Source of the DNA: JBQTJN01 sp052387095
GTDB taxonomy: Bacteria; Pseudomonadota; Alphaproteobacteria; Micavibrionales; Micavibrionaceae
DNA: 37,229 nt
Reading direction: 5' to 3'
Assembly (NCBI GenBank): GCA_052387095.1
Contig: JBQTJN010000008.1
Span: forward strand, 1-37,229
In this document: positions 24,006 through 31,820 of the stretch, one piece after another
How the letters are laid out: each line of letters opens with the position of its first letter
Numbering within the stretch: position 1 is the stretch's first letter
The notes under the pieces: model-generated
What the model saw: the letters and a program-made list of their open reading frames with translations, nothing else
The model's database searches: none
What the model was told of the DNA's origin: nothing
Made by a program: the position numbers and the translations under genes

Positions 24006-24614
24006 TTAAGCCGCGTAGCCCGCGATAATGCTGCGCAGCTCATCGATGCCCGAGGCTTTGCGCGCGCTGGTGGTGAGTATGTCCGGGAAAGCCGCCGTGT
24101 GTTTTTTAAGCGCGTTTTTCGTATCTTCAACGACTTTTTCCAGCTCTTCGCTTTTAACCTTATCGGTTTTGGTCAGCACGATACGGTAAGGCACGGCCAT
24201 TTCGTCAAGAAAAGTAAAAAACGCCTCGTCATTCTCCTTCACGCCATGCCGCGAATCGATTAGCACGAACACGCAGCGTAGATTGGGCCGTCCGCGCAGG
24301 TAATCGCGGATAAGTTTATTCCAGTCGCGCTTGATGGCCTTGCCGACCTTGGCAAAACCGTAGCCCGGCATGTCGACCATGTACATCGTCTCACCCATAT
24401 CGAAAAAATTCAGCTGCTGCGTTCGGCCCGGCGTGTGAGACGTCTTGGCCAGCGTCTTGCGGCCCGTCAGCGTATTGATGAGGGATGATTTGCCCACATT
24501 CGAACGCCCCGCCAGCGCTATTTCGCCGCGGTCGGAGGGCGGCAATTGCTCCGGCCCCGCCACACTGCGTATAAAAACGCAGGCGTTGAAAAGATAATCC
24601 TGTGTTCCGGTCAT
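24006..24614 (-). CDS. engB: Ribosome biogenesis GTPase EngB (YihA/YsxC)
   Basis: EngB is an essential GTPase needed for assembly of the large ribosomal subunit. The 202-aa product shows the full set of G motifs: GRSNVGKSSLINTLTGR (G1), TPGRTQQLNFF (G2), DMPGYGFA (G3), LTKTDK (G4) and TSA (G5). Its start overlaps the yidC stop by four bases, the common alphaproteobacterial order yidC-engB, so it is the last gene of the rpmH-rnpA-yidD-yidC-engB cluster. Confidence 0.95.
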   Translation of the reverse strand: MTGTQDYLFNACVFIRSVAGPEQLPPSDRGEIALAGRSNVGKSSLINTLTGRKTLAKTSHTPGRTQQLNFFDMGETMYMVDMPGYGFAKVGKAIKRDWNKLIRDYLRGRPNLRCVFVLIDSRHGVKENDEAFFTFLDEMAVPYRIVLTKTDKVKSEELEKVVEDTKNALKKHTAAFPDILTTSARKASGIDELRSIIAGYAA

Positions 24615-26533
24615 TTCTTTTTCTTTTTACGGGGCTTCAGCGGTTTGATCGACGAAGGAGACGGCGCATCATCGCCGCCAAACAAAGTTTCCTCAACTTT
24701 TTCTTCGGCCATTTCCATCAGCGGATGAACGGCCACGCCTTTTCGCGCTGCGCGCTCCAGTCTTTTTTCCTCTTTCGATTTAAGGAAATGAATCGGCACG
24801 CCCATGCGGTGCATGATGATGGATTGCTGCACCACGCCGATAAAGGCGCTGAATGTCCAGTAGATCACAAGACCTGCGGCAAATTTCGCCATCAGGTATG
24901 TCATGAGGAATGGAAAATACATCGCCATGTCGCGCTGGATCGGGTCCTGCGGCGGCGGGTTCAACTGCTTCTGCATCGTGAATGCCACGAACATCAGGCA
25001 TGGCCAGACACCAATATGCAGGAATGTCGGTGGGTCCCATGGGATTACGCCGAAGAGGTTAAAGATATTAGTGGGATCCGGCGCCGACAAATCGTGGATC
25101 CAGCCGGCAAATGGTGCATGGCGCATCTCAATAGTGACAACCAGGACCTTGTACAGCGCGAAGAAAATCGGGATCTGCACCAGCAGCGGCAGACATCCCG
25201 CCACCGGTGAAACGCCCTCGCGCTGGTACAACGCAACAAGCTCCGCCTGCAGCGCTGCCTTATCCTGACCGTGCTTGTCGCGCAGAGCGGCAATTTCCGG
25301 CGTAATTTTTTTCATCTTCCCGAAGGATTTATAGGAAAGATTTGTCAGCGGGAATACGGCGGAGCGAATAACGATCGTCAGGCAGATAATTGCCACACCC
25401 ATATTGCCGAGCACTTCGTGCAGGAAATGCAGCACCCAGAAAAACGGCTTGCTGAGAAACCAGAACCAGCCGAAATCGACAGCAAGATCGAAATTGCGCA
25501 CATTCAGTTGCTTGCCGTACGTCTTGAGCAGGGGGACTTTTTTGGCGCCGATAAAAGCATGGCTGGAATACTCCGCCGCCTGCCCGGCTTCTGCTGTAAT
25601 GCCGGGTCCCGTGAAATCCGCCTGGTAGCGGCCCGGGTCCGGTTGCTTTTTCGCAGGGATCGCACCCGCGCGGTTGAAACGGTAAGTGGTATCTGTGTTC
25701 TGTGCAGGCAATAATGCGGTCAGCCAGTATTTGTCGGTGATGCCGGTCCAGCCCGTGTAGGCCTGCAGGCTGGAAGAGGGCGTCTTGCGGAATGATGCGT
25801 ATTTATGTTCGACCAGCTCGCCGCCGATATAACCGATCGGGCCTTCATGGGAAACCCACATGCCCTGGTAATCTATCGGCAACCCCACCTGCGAGATGAG
25901 ACCATAAGGATAAAGCGTCACCGCTTTGCCTGTATTATTGGTAAAGCTTTGCGTGACGGTAAAGAGGTAGTTTTCATCGAGCATCACGGTATTTTTGAAC
26001 ACTATGCCGCCGCCATTATCCCAGCTCAGCGTTACGGATTTGCCGGGCATAAGATCCGCGCTGTCGGCGCGCCATACGCTATTGCTGTTCGGAACTTTTA
26101 TATTTTTATCCGCGCTCACCCAGCCATACTCAACACCGCGCGCATGATCTGCCGCTTTCGGCGATAAAACCGTGACGTTCTGCGTACGCTCAAGCGTCGT
26201 GTGATAATCTTTCAGAGAAAGATCATCGATCGCCCCGCCCTTGAGCATGATGGAGCCCTGTACATGATCGTTTGAAAAGCGAACGCGTTCGCTTTCGGAG
26301 ATAATTTCCTGCCGGTCGCGCGGCTGTGTCAGGTCGCCCGCGGTGCCCACGTCCTGCGCGACTTGCGCCTGTTGTGCCTGCAGTTGCGCGCGCTTGATGG
26401 CTTCCGCCTGCGGTTTGAAAATGAAGGCGTCGGCGCTCATGTAAAGAATGGCGGCAATGATGAAGAAAATAAACATGTTGCGCATATCTTCGGGATGCAT
26501 CTGGTCTTTATTGCCGGGCAGGTTGTAGCTCAT
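24611..26533 (-). CDS. yidC: Membrane protein insertase YidC
   Basis: YidC inserts proteins into the inner membrane, alone or with SecYEG. The 640-aa product has an N-terminal anchor (IFFIIAAILYMSADAF), a large periplasmic beta domain (about residues 60-360) as in Gram-negative members, and the conserved C-terminal core of five helices. The hydrophilic-groove Arg lies in TIVIRSAVFPLTNLSYKSF; INPVAGCLPLL-like SPVAGCLPLLVQIPIFFALYKV, DPTNIFNLFG and AAGLVIYWTFSAFIGVVQQ follow. A lysine-rich C-terminal tail (KPLKPRKKKKK) can contact ribosomes. It lies downstream of yidD with a 64-base gap. Confidence 0.96.
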   Translation of the reverse strand: MSYNLPGNKDQMHPEDMRNMFIFFIIAAILYMSADAFIFKPQAEAIKRAQLQAQQAQVAQDVGTAGDLTQPRDRQEIISESERVRFSNDHVQGSIMLKGGAIDDLSLKDYHTTLERTQNVTVLSPKAADHARGVEYGWVSADKNIKVPNSNSVWRADSADLMPGKSVTLSWDNGGGIVFKNTVMLDENYLFTVTQSFTNNTGKAVTLYPYGLISQVGLPIDYQGMWVSHEGPIGYIGGELVEHKYASFRKTPSSSLQAYTGWTGITDKYWLTALLPAQNTDTTYRFNRAGAIPAKKQPDPGRYQADFTGPGITAEAGQAAEYSSHAFIGAKKVPLLKTYGKQLNVRNFDLAVDFGWFWFLSKPFFWVLHFLHEVLGNMGVAIICLTIVIRSAVFPLTNLSYKSFGKMKKITPEIAALRDKHGQDKAALQAELVALYQREGVSPVAGCLPLLVQIPIFFALYKVLVVTIEMRHAPFAGWIHDLSAPDPTNIFNLFGVIPWDPPTFLHIGVWPCLMFVAFTMQKQLNPPPQDPIQRDMAMYFPFLMTYLMAKFAAGLVIYWTFSAFIGVVQQSIIMHRMGVPIHFLKSKEEKRLERAARKGVAVHPLMEMAEEKVEETLFGGDDAPSPSSIKPLKPRKKKKK

Positions 26534-26597
26534 GAAACAGGGCGCCTTTTAATGAGGGAGAATAATTAAGGGGTTATAACGGAAGGACCCGTGCCGA

Positions 26598-26834
26598 TCA
26601 ATGCGGGACGTGTCGAGGCGGCACATGATCCACCCCCGGGCCTTTATGCCAGGGGTGGCATTTGCCAAGGCGCCGCACCGCCAGATAGAGGCCTTTGACC
26701 GGCCCGTGCGTTTCAAGGGCTTCCAGCGCGTACATTGAGCAGCTCGGGTGAAACCGGCAGCTGGGCCCCAGCAGGGGTGAGATAAAGAACCGGTAAAACC
26801 GGACCGGTACCTGCAAGGCTCTGTTAAGCGACAT
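26598..26834 (-). CDS. yidD: Membrane protein insertion efficiency factor YidD
   Basis: YidD is a small membrane-associated protein that helps YidC-dependent insertion. From the start at 26834 (MSLNRALQVPVRFYRFFISP) it has 78 aa, with the family signature LLGPSCRFHPSCSMYALEAL and RRLGKCHPWHKGPGVDHVP, including its three conserved Cys. Longer frames upstream run through rnpA and are discarded. The start lies 11 bases inside the rnpA end, so the two are coupled, as in most bacteria. Confidence 0.95.
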   Translation of the reverse strand: MSLNRALQVPVRFYRFFISPLLGPSCRFHPSCSMYALEALETHGPVKGLYLAVRRLGKCHPWHKGPGVDHVPPRHVPH

Positions 26835-27195
26835 CCTGTTGCATTCCCATTTTCTCGAGGCACCATTTGATATCGGCGCACAATGCGTCATAGGGGCGTG
26901 TCGCGGCCTGCGCCCGCCCGATCAGGACATAATCATGCCCTGGTTTCGCGTGCGCGGGAAGCGTATCGGCGGCCGCCGCGCGCAGGCGGCGTTTGATCCG
27001 GTTGCGTTTAACGGCGGAGCCTTCCGTTTTCTTGGTGACAGTATAGCCTATCCGCATCTGGTTCAGCTCATTGGGCAGAACCTGCAGGACAAGACTATGC
27101 GCTGTCCATTTACGGCAGCGTTGGTTGATTTTGAGAAAATCGGCGCGCTTTTCGAGTGTAGTGAGAGTTGCGGCCTGTTCTTTGCTAGCGTGCAT
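26824..27195 (-). CDS. rnpA: Ribonuclease P protein component
   Basis: RnpA is the protein subunit of RNase P, which trims the 5' end of pre-tRNAs. The 123-aa product has the conserved RIGYTVTKKTEGSAVKRNRI and KRRLRAA, the RNR basic motif, and HDYVLIGR later. I choose ATG 27195: GAGG lies eight bases upstream, while a TTG at 27201 would be too close to it. It follows rpmH after 17 bases. The C-terminal half after KPGHDYVLIG is short of strong landmarks but fits the family. Confidence 0.93.
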   Translation of the reverse strand: MHASKEQAATLTTLEKRADFLKINQRCRKWTAHSLVLQVLPNELNQMRIGYTVTKKTEGSAVKRNRIKRRLRAAAADTLPAHAKPGHDYVLIGRAQAATRPYDALCADIKWCLEKMGMQQDVA

Positions 27196-27212
27196 GGGCA
27201 ACGCCTCAGGCT

Positions 27213-27347
27213 TTACGCGCTCAGGCGCTTGCGGCCTTGCGCGCGGCGGCGGGCCAGGACCTTGCGGCCATTGCGGGTTGCCAGGCGCGCACGGAAGCCA
27301 TGGCGGCGCTTGCGGATCAGGCGGCTGGGCTGGTAGGTGCGTTTCAT
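27213..27347 (-). CDS. rpmH: Ribosomal protein L34
   Basis: This 44-codon gene encodes MKRTYQPSRLIRKRRHGF followed by RARLATRNGRKVLARRRAQG and RKRLSA, the textbook sequence of L34, a small basic protein of the large ribosomal subunit. The reading was made directly on the minus strand: ATG at 27347-27345, TAA at 27215-27213. It heads the rpmH-rnpA-yidD-yidC-engB cluster and has its own near-consensus promoter directly upstream. Confidence 0.97.
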   Translation of the reverse strand: MKRTYQPSRLIRKRRHGFRARLATRNGRKVLARRRAQGRKRLSA

Positions 27348-27381
27348 GGTCGTAAGTCCTTAAATATCGTGAAAACGGGGC

Positions 27382-27410
27382 TTTATAGCGGGATTAGGCT
27401 AAGCTGTCAA
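27382..27410 (-). promoter_or_regulatory. sigma70-type promoter of rpmH operon
   Basis: Reading the minus strand, TTGACA (27410-27405, perfect -35) and TATAAA (27387-27382, 5/6 match to -10) are exactly 17 bases apart. Transcription would start near 27375, leaving a leader of about 28 bases before the rpmH ATG. It is the best promoter in the window, as expected for a ribosomal protein gene. Confidence 0.85.
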
Positions 27411-27422
27411 ATATAAAGCTTA

Positions 27423-27749
27423 TTAATCAAGAAGGAAGGGCTCATAATAAGCAGCCAGCAAATTATTTTCGGCTTCTTCTATTTCTCCTATATCCCCTTC
27501 TCTTGCTCTGTGTGCGGCAAATTTAAAACCTACACTGGTGGCAATGGATAAAAGGCCTGCAATCAACCATTGAGCATTTCCCTCCTGATTTGAAAGTGCA
27601 AAACTAATACAGAAAGTGGTTGCTGCAGAAGCAAAATGGTTCCCGAGGTTTAAAAGTTTATAGTTGTGTTGATTTTTAACGCTAACAGCGAATTCAAGGT
27701 CGCGTTGGCACTCTTCAATCCTTGTCAACCGCATATTTTCCGGAGTCAT
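27423..27749 (-). CDS. Small membrane protein, unknown
   Basis: I do not recognise this 108-aa protein. It has a polar, likely helical N-terminus (RIEECQRDLEFAVSVKNQH, residues about 10-28), two hydrophobic stretches around 39-53 (FASAATTFCISFAL) and 61-75 (WLIAGLLSIATSVGF), then a charged segment with HRAREGDIGEIEEAENN. The composition is more AT-rich than the ribosomal genes beside it and no ribosome binding site is obvious (MTPENM or the second Met could be the start). It overlaps the upstream region of the rpmH promoter by position only. It may be a lineage-specific gene. Confidence 0.5.
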   Translation of the reverse strand: MTPENMRLTRIEECQRDLEFAVSVKNQHNYKLLNLGNHFASAATTFCISFALSNQEGNAQWLIAGLLSIATSVGFKFAAHRAREGDIGEIEEAENNLLAAYYEPFLLD

Positions 27750-27806
27750 GGCGCGACTTTAAACAATGGAAATTTATATGTCAATCACCTATCGCCTGTT
27801 TCTCTA

Positions 27807-27892
27807 CGTCATCGCGAGCGAACATCGTGAGCGTGGCGATCCAGTTTTTTCTGGATTGCCGCGTCGGCATTTCATGCCTCCTCGCAATGACG
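27807..27892 (-). repeat. REP/MITE-like palindromic element, copy 1
   Basis: The 86-base element folds back on itself: outer arms cgtcatcgcgag (27807-27818) and ctcgcaatgacg (27881-27892) differ at one base, and inner arms ggcgatccag (27835-27844) and ctggattgcc (27851-27860) pair with one G-U. It matches the widespread bacterial repeat whose ends read CGTCATTGCGAG and whose middle carries GGATTGC. A second copy in opposite orientation lies at 29406. I mark it minus because its reverse complement aligns with that copy. Confidence 0.8.
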
Positions 27893-28051
27893 GCATGGAA
27901 AAATGAAGGCTTTGTTGTGAGCCTGCCTTTTTAAAGGGAATGTGCGGGGCCGGGATCAAATCCCGTATGGTTTTCGCGTTCATGCTGTCAAAAGACAAGC
28001 AAGCACGGGCGCCCGTGACAGACGCGTATATTGCTTTTGACCGCGCCAGCC

Positions 28052-28161
28052 TATGATGGAATTACCCGCCCCCCTATGCCATCGGAAAGCGGCTCCCTCA
28101 GTCTCTGGTTCCGGGCGCGGGAACCGGTTCGGGGGCAAGGATGGCAGAAAGTGGGGCGGGT
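28052..28161 (+). ncRNA. Candidate structured non-coding RNA with a -10-like box
   Basis: Within a gene-free stretch, acccgcccc (28064-28072) is complementary to ggggcgggt (28153-28161), and gccatc (28078-28083) to gatggc (28140-28145). In between, ggttcc and ggaacc form a small apical hairpin near 28110, so the whole would be a rod with an internal bubble of about 98 bases. TATGAT (28052-28057) lies seven bases before the predicted first nucleotide, with a poor TATTGC 17 bases further up. It is not recognisable as SRP RNA (no GGAAGCAGCC-like loop), tmRNA or RNase P. A 6S-like RNA is imaginable from the shape alone. No T-run terminator follows. Confidence 0.3.
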
Positions 28162-28198
28162 GTCAAGAATATATTCCTATATACTGGCGTATGCCCTG

Positions 28199-29371
28199 TT
28201 ATTTTTCGCCCATCGCCCGGGCCATAAAAAACCGCTTGGCAGCAGGCAGACGGGAGACCAATTTTAAGCCCGCCCGGCGCAAGAGTTTGAGCCCCGGCCT
28301 GTCATTGGCGAACAGCCGCACCAGCCCGTCCGTCACGGCGACAAAGGCGGTATTGTCCGGGCGGCGCCGGCGCTGGTAGGTCTGCAGCAAGTCATCGCTT
28401 CCCGGATCACCGCCTTCAGAAATCAGCCCGGCCAGTTCCTTCACATCGCGGAAACCCAGATTAAGCCCCTGCCCGGCGACCGGGTGAATCGCATGCGCAG
28501 CATCCGCCACCAGCACCATGCGCGGGCCGATATAATTGGCGGTATGGACCAGGCTTAAGGAATAGGAAGCGCGTTTGCCGGTCATTTTAATATCGCCATA
28601 ATTGTCCGGGAATAAGGCCATCAGCGTCATTTCAAACTGTGCGTCGCTTAAGGACATCAGGGCAGGCGCCGAATTTTTCGTGTGCTCGGTGAAAACAATC
28701 GCCGACCGATGATGGCCGTGCTCGTCATCCGCCATGGGGAGAATCGCGAACGGCCCGCCGGGGCGGAAATGCTCGACGGCCGTGTTGTGATGCGGGTGTT
28801 CGTGCTGCACGCTGCAGATTATAGCGGCCTGAGTATAGCTCCAACTGCGCGTTTTCACATCCATCCACTCGCGTGTAAAGGAATTGCGCCCGTCGGCGCC
28901 AACAACCAGACTCGCGGAAATTTTGCTTCCGTCCTGCAAAACGGCACACGCAGAATTGTCATTAACTTCATAATCCTTGATCGCCGCGCCTGTTTTATAT
29001 GTGATGGACGGATGTTTTTTCAGAACCTTGATGGCCGCGTTTTTAAGATCCGCATTTTCGCAGATCCAGCCGAAGCTTTTCCCGCCCATTTCGTTTTTAA
29101 GAAACCGCAGCAGCACGGGCGATGACCCGTCGAGAATCTTGATGTCGTCGATCGGACAGGTTTTCTTTTCAAGATTTTCCCAGATCCCGGCCTCTTCGAG
29201 AATTTTCTGCGAACCGAAGGAAATCGCCGTGGTGCGCATATCATTCGCGGGCCCCGGCGCGGCATCGATGCAAATGGTTTTCACCCCCGCCCTGCCGAGC
29301 AGGCAGGCAAGGCCAAGCCCGGCCAGCCCGCCGCCGGCAATCAAGACGTCGTAATTAATGTTTGTACGCAT
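28199..29371 (-). CDS. UbiH/UbiF/VisC-family FAD-dependent monooxygenase (ubiquinone biosynthesis)
   Basis: This 390-aa flavoprotein belongs to the hydroxylases that add the ring oxygens of ubiquinone. It has the dinucleotide-binding GGGLAGLGLACLLG (residues 13-26), the family's RTTAISFGSQKILEE, VVGADGRNSFTREW (DG motif), and near the C-terminus RMVLVADAAHAIHPVAGQ then GLNLGFRDV, the FAD-ribityl GD/P motif (here VADAAH, where GDAAH is usual). Which ring position it hydroxylates cannot be told from sequence; alphaproteobacterial UbiL or UbiH are options. It stands alone; downstream is a gene-free stretch, upstream the second palindromic repeat. Confidence 0.88.
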   Translation of the reverse strand: MRTNINYDVLIAGGGLAGLGLACLLGRAGVKTICIDAAPGPANDMRTTAISFGSQKILEEAGIWENLEKKTCPIDDIKILDGSSPVLLRFLKNEMGGKSFGWICENADLKNAAIKVLKKHPSITYKTGAAIKDYEVNDNSACAVLQDGSKISASLVVGADGRNSFTREWMDVKTRSWSYTQAAIICSVQHEHPHHNTAVEHFRPGGPFAILPMADDEHGHHRSAIVFTEHTKNSAPALMSLSDAQFEMTLMALFPDNYGDIKMTGKRASYSLSLVHTANYIGPRMVLVADAAHAIHPVAGQGLNLGFRDVKELAGLISEGGDPGSDDLLQTYQRRRRPDNTAFVAVTDGLVRLFANDRPGLKLLRRAGLKLVSRLPAAKRFFMARAMGEK

Positions 29372-29405
29372 AAGGTTTTATAAAGCATTGCATAATCATA
29401 AACAA

Positions 29406-29488
29406 CGTCATTGCGAGGAGGCCGAAAGCCGACGCGGCAATCCACTTTTAAAAAAGTGTGGATTGCTTCGCTAACGCTCGCAATGACG
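29406..29488 (+). repeat. REP/MITE-like palindromic element, copy 2
   Basis: The 83-base element has perfect 12-base outer arms, cgtcattgcgag (29406-29417) and ctcgcaatgacg (29477-29488), and perfect inner arms gcaatccac (29437-29445) and gtggattgc (29458-29466) around an A/T-rich loop. Its left half (gaggaggc...gccgacgcggcaatcca) is nearly identical to the reverse complement of copy 1. It lies between the UbiH-family gene and a gene on the same strand, so if transcribed it would form a strong hairpin. Confidence 0.85.
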
Positions 29489-29498
29489 GTGGAATTCT

Positions 29499-30119
29499 TT
29501 AAGTAACCGGGCAGTCGATGCGCACCGGCAGGTCGGCGGCGATCGGCTCGTCTTCCAGCATTTCAATCATACCGGTCGGCTGGATCGCGAAATTGGCGAT
29601 GAACAGCGCGTTGGAATAAAATACCACGGCTTCGCACAGGTAATGACCCTGTTCATTGAGCCCCTCAAAGGTCGGGGCACGCACAGTGCCTTCAATGACG
29701 GAGCGGGTGGTATCGTCCATATCCCTGGGCATGTTCGGATCATCCATGTTTTCCGCGACATAGAACGGGCCTTCCTCGCCGCGTACGAAGAAGCAGAAAA
29801 AGCGCAGGTAATCGAGCACGTTCTCTTCCGTAATCCGGATGGGCGCTTTCGCATTGACTTCGTGGATAGGCGGCGATGTCCCGTTGAGGCGGAACAGATT
29901 GCCCTGGTCGGTCAGGTAATAAATATTCAGCTTGCGGTTGACCCAGTTCGGATCCCGCACGCGCACAAGAGCGACGGTTTCATAGAAGGGCAGCATCCGC
30001 CAGTGAACCTGCGTGGTTTCCGGCGAGACCTGGTATTTGTCGTCGATCGGGTTGATCTGCTCAAGGAACCCGCCAAGTTCGTCGCCCTGGACGATGTTCC
30101 AGTTATTATCGTTATACAT
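29499..30119 (-). CDS. Conserved protein of unknown function
   Basis: This 206-aa soluble protein has no signal peptide and no membrane helix. I recall similar alphaproteobacterial hypotheticals but no named family. The sequence is rich in aromatic residues and Asp/Asn (MYNDNNWNIVQGDELGGFLE; YLRFFCFFVRGEEGPFYV) and has long regularly spaced hydrophobic strands, suggesting a beta-rich fold. A charged middle (MDDPNMPRDMDDTTRS) is followed by a conserved-looking AVVFYSNALFIANFAI and a C-terminal VRIDCPVT. A GAG lies 11 bases before the start. It stands alone between the repeat and the O-antigen-ligase-like gene. No function is suggested. Confidence 0.6.
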   Translation of the reverse strand: MYNDNNWNIVQGDELGGFLEQINPIDDKYQVSPETTQVHWRMLPFYETVALVRVRDPNWVNRKLNIYYLTDQGNLFRLNGTSPPIHEVNAKAPIRITEENVLDYLRFFCFFVRGEEGPFYVAENMDDPNMPRDMDDTTRSVIEGTVRAPTFEGLNEQGHYLCEAVVFYSNALFIANFAIQPTGMIEMLEDEPIAADLPVRIDCPVT

Positions 30120-30191
30120 ACAAAAAAATCTCTGCTTGTTTATAAAAGCTCAGGGGGACATTTTGACAGAATTCTCAAATATCGCAATACC

Positions 30192-31427
30192 TTACTTTGT
30201 ACAGGAAAAGCCCCCGGCCCGCAGAGTGAGGCTTCCATAAATCATCAGCAGGCCAAGCAGGCCAATCCACCAGCCCTGCCAGAGGCCGTAGGTAACGGCA
30301 CCCATGAGAAAAACCGCCCCGAAAAGGGGCAGAACCAGCCGGGCCTGTTCGGGCGTATGGCTGCTTACAAATCGAAGCAAAAGCACGAAAAACATGGCCG
30401 CGGCGGCAGCGCCGCCTATGCCGAATTCGATCCAGAGCTGGAGAATAAAATTATGGGGGTGCAGGACATAAGGATGGGGGTGATAAAGCATGGCGCTGTC
30501 AAAATCGCGCATGCTGGCCGTCGTTTCAGCGCCGAAGCCGCTCAAGGGCCGCTCCAGTGCGCGGCGGCTGATGAAATCCCAGATCTCCATCCGGTGGGCG
30601 GCATAGCCGGTCATCAGCCAGCCGGTATGGGCGGCGTAGTTGGTCAGGCTGTGAAACATCCACTGCGCGACGAACGGCGCGGTAAAAAAAATGAAAACAA
30701 TCCCGCCCGCGGCAAATTTCCACGCCCACGCCTGCGCATAAGGAAAAAAGAAATAGAGCATGACGGCGGCAATCAAACCCAATTGCGCCGCCTGGCTGTC
30801 TGTTTTGTAAAGAAGGGCGAGAATGATCGCGAAAAGAAACGCCGCCTGCCGCAGAGTGCAAAATTCCCGGCAGCGCAGCAGCATGGGGAGCGCCAGCATC
30901 GAAAAGAGAAAGAATATTATGACGCTGCGGTTCGGTTTGCTTGAATTAAAGCGCTCCTCATGCCCGTTCAGCAGATGATAAATAATCCCGCTGCCATAGA
31001 GATCGAGCACGCATAGTGCGCCGCCGCACATCAGGGCCATGGGAAATATTCGCACAAGCAGATCTTTGTGTTTTTCGCCAAGCGTTTGCGCAAGAGAAAA
31101 TAAAGCTGCCGTGCTTAGAAAAACGGGCGCAGTTTTCAGCGTTTGTTCCAATGTAGCGGACGCATCCACCGACCATAGGCTGCTTAACCCCATCAGGGCG
31201 ATAATTCCGAGGGGCGCCACGAAAACGGGACGTGAAAATGCGGGGAGGCGTTTGTTTATAACGAGGAAAGCAGCGAAAAAAACCAGCGCCAGCAGCGGCA
31301 CAAGAAACGCAGCAAAACGCGGCGCGATGATAATGACAAGGGGTGCGACGGCCAGCGCAAATGCCAGACTCTGCCCGAACGCATCGCCGGCGATTTTATC
31401 GGCCGGGATGTGATCCGGAAAACTCAT
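30192..31427 (-). CDS. O-antigen ligase/polymerase-like membrane protein
   Basis: This 411-aa protein has about ten to twelve hydrophobic helices and, in its second half, a periplasmic loop leading to YHPHPYVLHPHNFILQLWIE and FGIGG. The HPHN...E.G.GG pattern is the hallmark of the Wzy_C/WaaL ligase family, where an Arg and His in the big periplasmic loop transfer undecaprenyl-linked glycan to lipid A-core or extend it; RRALERPLSGFG precedes it as in other members. Substrate is unknown, and no other glycan genes are nearby. The start lies six bases after the stop of the secreted 117-aa protein, so they are probably co-transcribed. A short C-terminal tail ends in FSCTK. Confidence 0.82.
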   Translation of the reverse strand: MSFPDHIPADKIAGDAFGQSLAFALAVAPLVIIIAPRFAAFLVPLLALVFFAAFLVINKRLPAFSRPVFVAPLGIIALMGLSSLWSVDASATLEQTLKTAPVFLSTAALFSLAQTLGEKHKDLLVRIFPMALMCGGALCVLDLYGSGIIYHLLNGHEERFNSSKPNRSVIIFFLFSMLALPMLLRCREFCTLRQAAFLFAIILALLYKTDSQAAQLGLIAAVMLYFFFPYAQAWAWKFAAGGIVFIFFTAPFVAQWMFHSLTNYAAHTGWLMTGYAAHRMEIWDFISRRALERPLSGFGAETTASMRDFDSAMLYHPHPYVLHPHNFILQLWIEFGIGGAAAAAMFFVLLLRFVSSHTPEQARLVLPLFGAVFLMGAVTYGLWQGWWIGLLGLLMIYGSLTLRAGGFSCTK

Positions 31428-31433
31428 CGGAAA

Positions 31434-31787
31434 TCAGTTCGTGGAATCTTGCAGGCGGTAGGACGGATCTTCCGCTTTGTCCGGGCTCATGCCCTGATCA
31501 TAGTTGATGATGCTGCTCTCGGTTTTTTCCTGCTGCGTGGCTTCGGGCTCGGCCGGGATCGGTTTTGGTTCTGCATTCATCTCTGCATCGGCTTCCGCTT
31601 CGATATCCACCGACGCATCGCCTGCGGCCGGTGTGATGTTCTGCAGGTCGTTCGCCATCGCATCGCTCGGCGTATCCTCCAGCGCCGTCGTGCTGATGCC
31701 GCCGAAACGCGCGCCGAAATCATCGGACCAGGCCGGCATCGCGGCGGATAAAAGAAGCGAAAGCGTAATCACCGATAATTTTTTCAT
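31434..31787 (-). CDS. Small secreted acidic protein, unknown
   Basis: This 117-aa protein has a clear signal peptide (MKKLSVITLSLLLSAAMPAWS, residues 1-21). The mature part is low in complexity: Ala/Glu/Asp/Pro-rich with no Cys, for example DIEAEADAEMNAEPKPIPAE around residues 60-80, so it is probably disordered. I do not recognise a family. It lies between an entericidin-like gene (33 bases upstream) and the O-antigen-ligase-like gene on the same strand. It is either a periplasmic or outer-envelope protein; no function can be proposed. Confidence 0.6.
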   Translation of the reverse strand: MKKLSVITLSLLLSAAMPAWSDDFGARFGGISTTALEDTPSDAMANDLQNITPAAGDASVDIEAEADAEMNAEPKPIPAEPEATQQEKTESSIINYDQGMSPDKAEDPSYRLQDSTN

Positions 31788-31820
31788 GACGATCCTGATC
31801 CTGTTTAAAAACTCAAAAAA

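Larger units (their letters stand above)
27750..28198. other. Non-coding stretch with repeat and structured element
   Basis: No credible gene is seen between the 108-aa membrane protein and the UbiH-family gene. The stretch holds the palindromic repeat at 27807-27892 and the GC-rich structured region at 28064-28161, each listed separately. Open frames over the repeat (about 27722-27998, both strands) are by-products of its sequence. Confidence 0.65.

Noticed and set aside
27722..27998. Short frames on both strands over the palindromic repeat
   Set aside because: Their sequence is made mainly of the repeat, with no start signal and no resemblance to a protein family.
28052..28161. Assignment of the structured element to SRP RNA, tmRNA or RNase P RNA
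   Set aside because: The conserved loops and tags of these RNAs are absent, so only an unnamed candidate was kept.
28161..28166. Perfect TTGACA on the minus strand
   Set aside because: The hexamer 17 bases downstream is CATCCT, a poor -10, and no gene follows at a suitable distance.
28167..28179. GAATATATTCCTA shared with the palindrome at 32076-32088
   Set aside because: A 13-base match in a 37-kb window is expected by chance several times. The first copy lies at a gene end with no promoter to regulate.
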